Source: Agelaius tricolor
Taxonomy: Eukaryota > Chordata > Aves > Passeriformes > Icteridae
NCBI GenBank assembly: GCA_023055355.1
Contig: JALJCS010000036.1
Span: forward strand, 1,057,501 to 1,121,500
Direction: 5' to 3'
Length of the DNA: 64,000 nucleotides
The translations under genes and the position numbers were made by a program. A model generated the notes under the pieces. The model was given only the letters and a program-made list of their open reading frames with translations, ran no database searches and was not told the origin of the DNA. This document shows, piece by piece, positions 53,691 to 64,000 of the stretch; within the stretch, counting starts at the first letter, position 1, and every line of letters begins with the position of its first letter.

Positions 53691-56510
53691 CCACAGACCC
53701 ATCTCCGTCCCTTCTCCCTGCCCGGATCCTGCCGAGCGCAGCCCGGGCTGGGGGCAGAGCCCGGCTCCCCCGGGGCGGAGCTGCGGGGCCGCGCTCGGTC
53801 CCTCCGTGCCCGGTGGCTCTTGTCGCCAGGCTCAGCTGACATTATTTTTCAGTTATTCACACTCATTTCTTGCCCTGTTTATCCCTTCTAAGATCCGCAG
53901 GTCCTTCTGGGAGGTGATGAATTGCTGGGAGAGCAGACAGGAGTCTGCTTTTCATCAGTCTTTTATGGATGAGAAACCCAGCAATGCCACACCAGTGCAC
54001 GAGCACACAGAGCTGCTCTGGAGCTGCCCCAAAGAGCAGAGGCACAGGGAGGCACGGTCACAGTTCAGTCAGTCAGGGGCTGACACACAGCAGCTTCACC
54101 AAACGCTGGTTATCCAGCAGTTCATGCCTGGGCTGTCTCACAGCCAAACCAGCCCTCAGCTCACTGAGGTAAATCCTGATTCTGTGCTCCCTGACTGTGA
54201 GCACTGAGCTCTCATTCTGTGGCCACTTTCCAGCTGATGATTCCAGGACATTCCCACAGCTCTGGGGGTTCTTGTGCCCCACCTCACCCAAAATTTAATT
54301 CTACAAATCCAAGGCACTACCTGGGGAAATAAATGAGAGCTGGGAGAACCCTCAGCAGATTCATTAAAGCTCTGCACACTCACAAACAGATGCAGGCAGG
54401 GTTTGACTTCCCTGACTTTAATCCTCTCCTGCCTTGCCCAGCACAGCACCAGGGCACCTCCGGACACGTGTGTGGGTGTCCTAACAAAACACAGGATGCT
54501 GTTTTTCCTTCACAGCCCTGCAGAGCCACACCACACACCGAGCTCCTCAGCTGCCTGCCTGATGATGCAAGCAGTGAATAAGCACGAATAAAGACACAGA
54601 AACTGGGTGTTGTTTGTAGAAGTGAGGAGCAGAGCCCTCCACCCAGCACTGGGGATACCAGAGCTCTTGCACAACTCAGCTCTCACTGCTGCTCCTTTTT
54701 ATGCATCTCTGTCTCTGTGGGCACGTTTTCACCAGGAGCACTGGGGAAGTTTTCCTTCCTGCCCAGCTGGGATGCCAGAGTGGGATTCCTGTGTCAGGAT
54801 TTCCCTCAGACTCTGCTCACATCAGCAGGCCTGTGCTGGCCTGCCAGGGCTGGCTCACGGGCAGCTAATTAGTGGTGCTCAGTTCTAAGAACTGGGAGAT
54901 GATCATTAACTAAAATTGGTTTGAAAGCTTCCAGTTTGTAGATATTGAGTAATTAAAACAAGCAGTGGGCTCCTCTGTGTTTTCCTGAGAGCTCGCAGTG
55001 CTGGAGGCTGGGGAGCCACCCTGGAGGGGGTGGGAGTCAGGGAGAAGGGCAGGGGGCAGATGGTGCTGGCCCAGGGATGGGCACTGGGGTCTGTCACACC
55101 CTGTGCTCAACACGAGCCCAGACACCCCCTCTGCCACCCCCGAGGGAGCCCTGTGCAATCCCTCGCTGCTTTCACACGACCTTCGGTGCTCGGGGTGAAA
55201 ATCGCCCTCATCGCTCCTATCTCAATCTTCAAAAGGAGCTGGTGGGCTCCGGGCGAGGAGTCAGGAATGCTCGCACATATTTGGGAGCTCTGCTTTACGC
55301 AACCTCCCAGCAACTCGCCTTGGCTGGAAGGGATGAGCGATACTGAGCCAGTCAGCAAAACACCCACCTCGGCGGGCAGGGCTGGGGACTGCCCCGGCAG
55401 CGTTTCCCTGCACGCAGCCGGCACCGGGACCCAGCCCGGCACAGCCGGGACTGCCCCGAGCCGCGCAGGAAACAGCGCCGGGTCTCTGCCTCCATCCCAC
55501 CCCAGATCGGGGACTCACTGTCCCAGGGCACACCCGGGGAGCTGCAGCCTCTGCGAAAGCCAGGATGGGTTTGTGGGAACGAGAGCCCCATAACATCCAC
55601 CAAAGTTCATCCTTGTTCTGCTGGGAACATAAAGTTACCCCTGAGATGGGTTTTGCTGCTGTAACTCAGGAGTGGTGCTGCTGGAAGAACTGAGGCTCAC
55701 ATGGGTAAATGTTTGTCTGGCAGGAAAATCAGACTTTGAGAGCAACTCACTGAGGGGTGAGGGGTCCCCAGACCCCTCAGCTCTGTGTGCACACAACAGC
55801 CCAGGGCTGCCTGCAGCCCTCCCCACCTGTCCCCACACTCCCCTGACACAGCAGGGCACAGGGACCTGCAGCTTTCAGCTGGTGACACTGAGCACTGGGG
55901 GATTGGACTGGTTTGAACTGGAGCTGAAATTCTGCTGTAGGAGGACTCACAGAATCAACACTGAATCAGAGCCATCCTGCTGAAGAAGGAGTTTGTGATC
56001 TGAGGGGAAGGAGTGCTGGAGAGATCCCAAAGGCTGATAAAACCTTCTGCTTATCTGTGTTTCATCTGAGAGGCCATCCTCAAACAGGACTGAAGTAATC
56101 CAAAACTCACCAAGCTGACACAGTCCAGCATTTCCAAATCCTCTTCCCAGGGCTCTTCTTTCCTCCCCACTCACAGGCCTCAGGTTCATCTTTAATGTGG
56201 CCAGGAAAAGCAGAGGATGAAGAAGAGGGAGGAGGAAAGGCCCTGGTTTTCATTGGTCAGAGGATTAATTAGAAAATACAGGGCTCCCCTTGGCATCTGA
56301 TGACCTAAATGGGAAGCAGCTTGGGGCAGTTTGAGCACAGGAGTTCAGGGACCCAGTCCCACCTGGTGACACAGCTGGACACGGTGGCTGCAGAGGGGAC
56401 AGACCTTGGCCAAAACCATCCTGGAGCCCTTTTGGTGCCTCTGGGGTCACCTCCCTGCCCTGGCTCCTGGCCAGCCCCTTCCAACTCCAGAGCTGGGGGA
56501 AATGGTTCAT
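53691..56510. other. Gene-poor region with two small CpG-rich clusters
   Basis: Two GC/CpG-enriched patches (about 53700-53830 and 55360-55570) lie in otherwise ordinary non-coding DNA just 3' of GRHL3. No splice-bounded exon with recognisable homology was found in either. They may be distal regulatory sites or remains of a lost or fragmentary gene. Confidence 0.4.
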
Positions 56511-57211
56511 TTTCAGTCCTTGAGCCTTTATTACTACAGAATATCCAAAACAACACAACCAACAACACAGTTACAAAAGGAGTTCACGGAGAAATGTGAA
56601 GCAGCCTGTGTTTGAAATGCTCTGTGTCACCATACTGAGTCCAGTAGAAAACAATGCATATTTATACACATATAAAATACAAAAGGAACAACACAGAAAT
56701 GTATAAACAGGGGTTGTGGAGGCCTCCGTGGTATTTACAGTCAGAGATGTGCAGGGAGGGTGTTGAGCAGGCAGTGTCCATTGAGCAGAGCTGAGGCTGC
56801 AGCTCTGGCTGTGCCAGAGGGGAGCTCAGAGCCAGGCTCAGCCCTGCTGGGAAAGCTCTGCAGGGGCTGTGCAGAGGCCAAGGCCTGGCTGGCATCGCTC
56901 CCTGCCAGGGCCACCAGCTCTGCTCTGTGCCCAGGCCTGGCAGTGTCACTTCGTGTGCCCAGCTCTGAAATGGCAGCTCAGGCCCGCTGCCAGAAGGGAA
57001 TAAAATATAATAAAAAATAATAATAATAATAATAATAAAGTCAACAGAGCCAAGTTCCACGTTCACAGGATGATGTCACAGCAGTCTGTGGCCCAGCCCC
57101 GGGGCCATGGGGGTTCAAGTCAAGGCAACAAGAGCGGGCACGGGGCTGAGTTCTGTGGGGTCACATGTGCCAGCTCGGAGAGAAGTGCCAGGAAGTGCTG
57201 CCTGCAGCTCT
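56511..57211 (-). other. GRHL3: GRHL3 3' untranslated region
   Basis: Downstream of the GRHL3 stop on the minus strand, an AATAAA at 56532-56527 gives a 3' UTR of roughly 700 nt, a reasonable size for this gene. It includes an (AAT)n microsatellite (57010-57038, reading ATAATAATA on the plus strand). The cleavage site is inferred only from the signal. Confidence 0.55.
57010..57038. repeat. (AAT)n microsatellite
   Basis: About nine ATA/AAT triplets in the presumed GRHL3 3' UTR. Such tracts vary in length between individuals. Confidence 0.85.

Positions 57212-64000
<6,789 letters not shown>

Overview
The window is vertebrate nuclear DNA, almost certainly from a songbird (Passeriformes). It carries intron-containing genes with GT/AG splice sites, CpG-island promoters, avian CR1 LINE fragments, and LTR fragments of a kind I recognise from passerine genomes. 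No bacterial operons, CRISPR arrays or tRNA genes were seen. The genes match the vertebrate block GRHL3-(STPG1)-NIPAL3-RCAN3-NCMAP-SRRM1 (human 1p36.11; from memory, chicken chromosome 23). Here it runs right to left, so every recognised gene is on the minus strand.

Layout: 1-2700 holds the start of SRRM1 (intron 1, first coding exon MDAGFFR, CpG promoter), the rest lying beyond the left edge. 2735-5577 is NCMAP 3' flank with a CR1. 5578-6436 holds the three coding exons of NCMAP, with a likely untranslated first exon in the CpG island at 11.1-11.4 kb. 11.6-19.07 kb is the odd part: a degraded endogenous retrovirus (minus strand) that lost pol, has capsid-type gag fused in frame to env, and contains two very large minisatellites, one in the leader and one between the matrix and capsid parts of gag. 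Two nearly identical host segments (11601-12136 and 18248-19068) flank it. 23.0-28.4 kb is RCAN3 (four coding exons, 249 codons, CpG first exon). 34.1-43.5 kb is NIPAL3 (eleven coding exons, 408 codons, CpG promoter), with an intronic solo LTR and a 170-bp intronic tandem duplication. 43.9-56.5 kb is gene-poor; STPG1 is expected there on the plus strand but I could not find it. 56.5-64.0 kb is the 3' half of GRHL3 (ten coding exons), the rest lying beyond the right edge.

The genes do not form a pathway: SRRM1 is a splicing coactivator, NCMAP a small myelin membrane protein, RCAN3 a calcineurin regulator, NIPAL3 a NIPA-type magnesium-transporter homologue and GRHL3 an epidermal transcription factor. 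They are linked by conserved synteny only. Reading frames were checked by joining exons: NCMAP 312 nt, RCAN3 750 nt and NIPAL3 1227 nt each close exactly on a stop codon. Most other long open frames are by-products of CpG islands or minisatellites.
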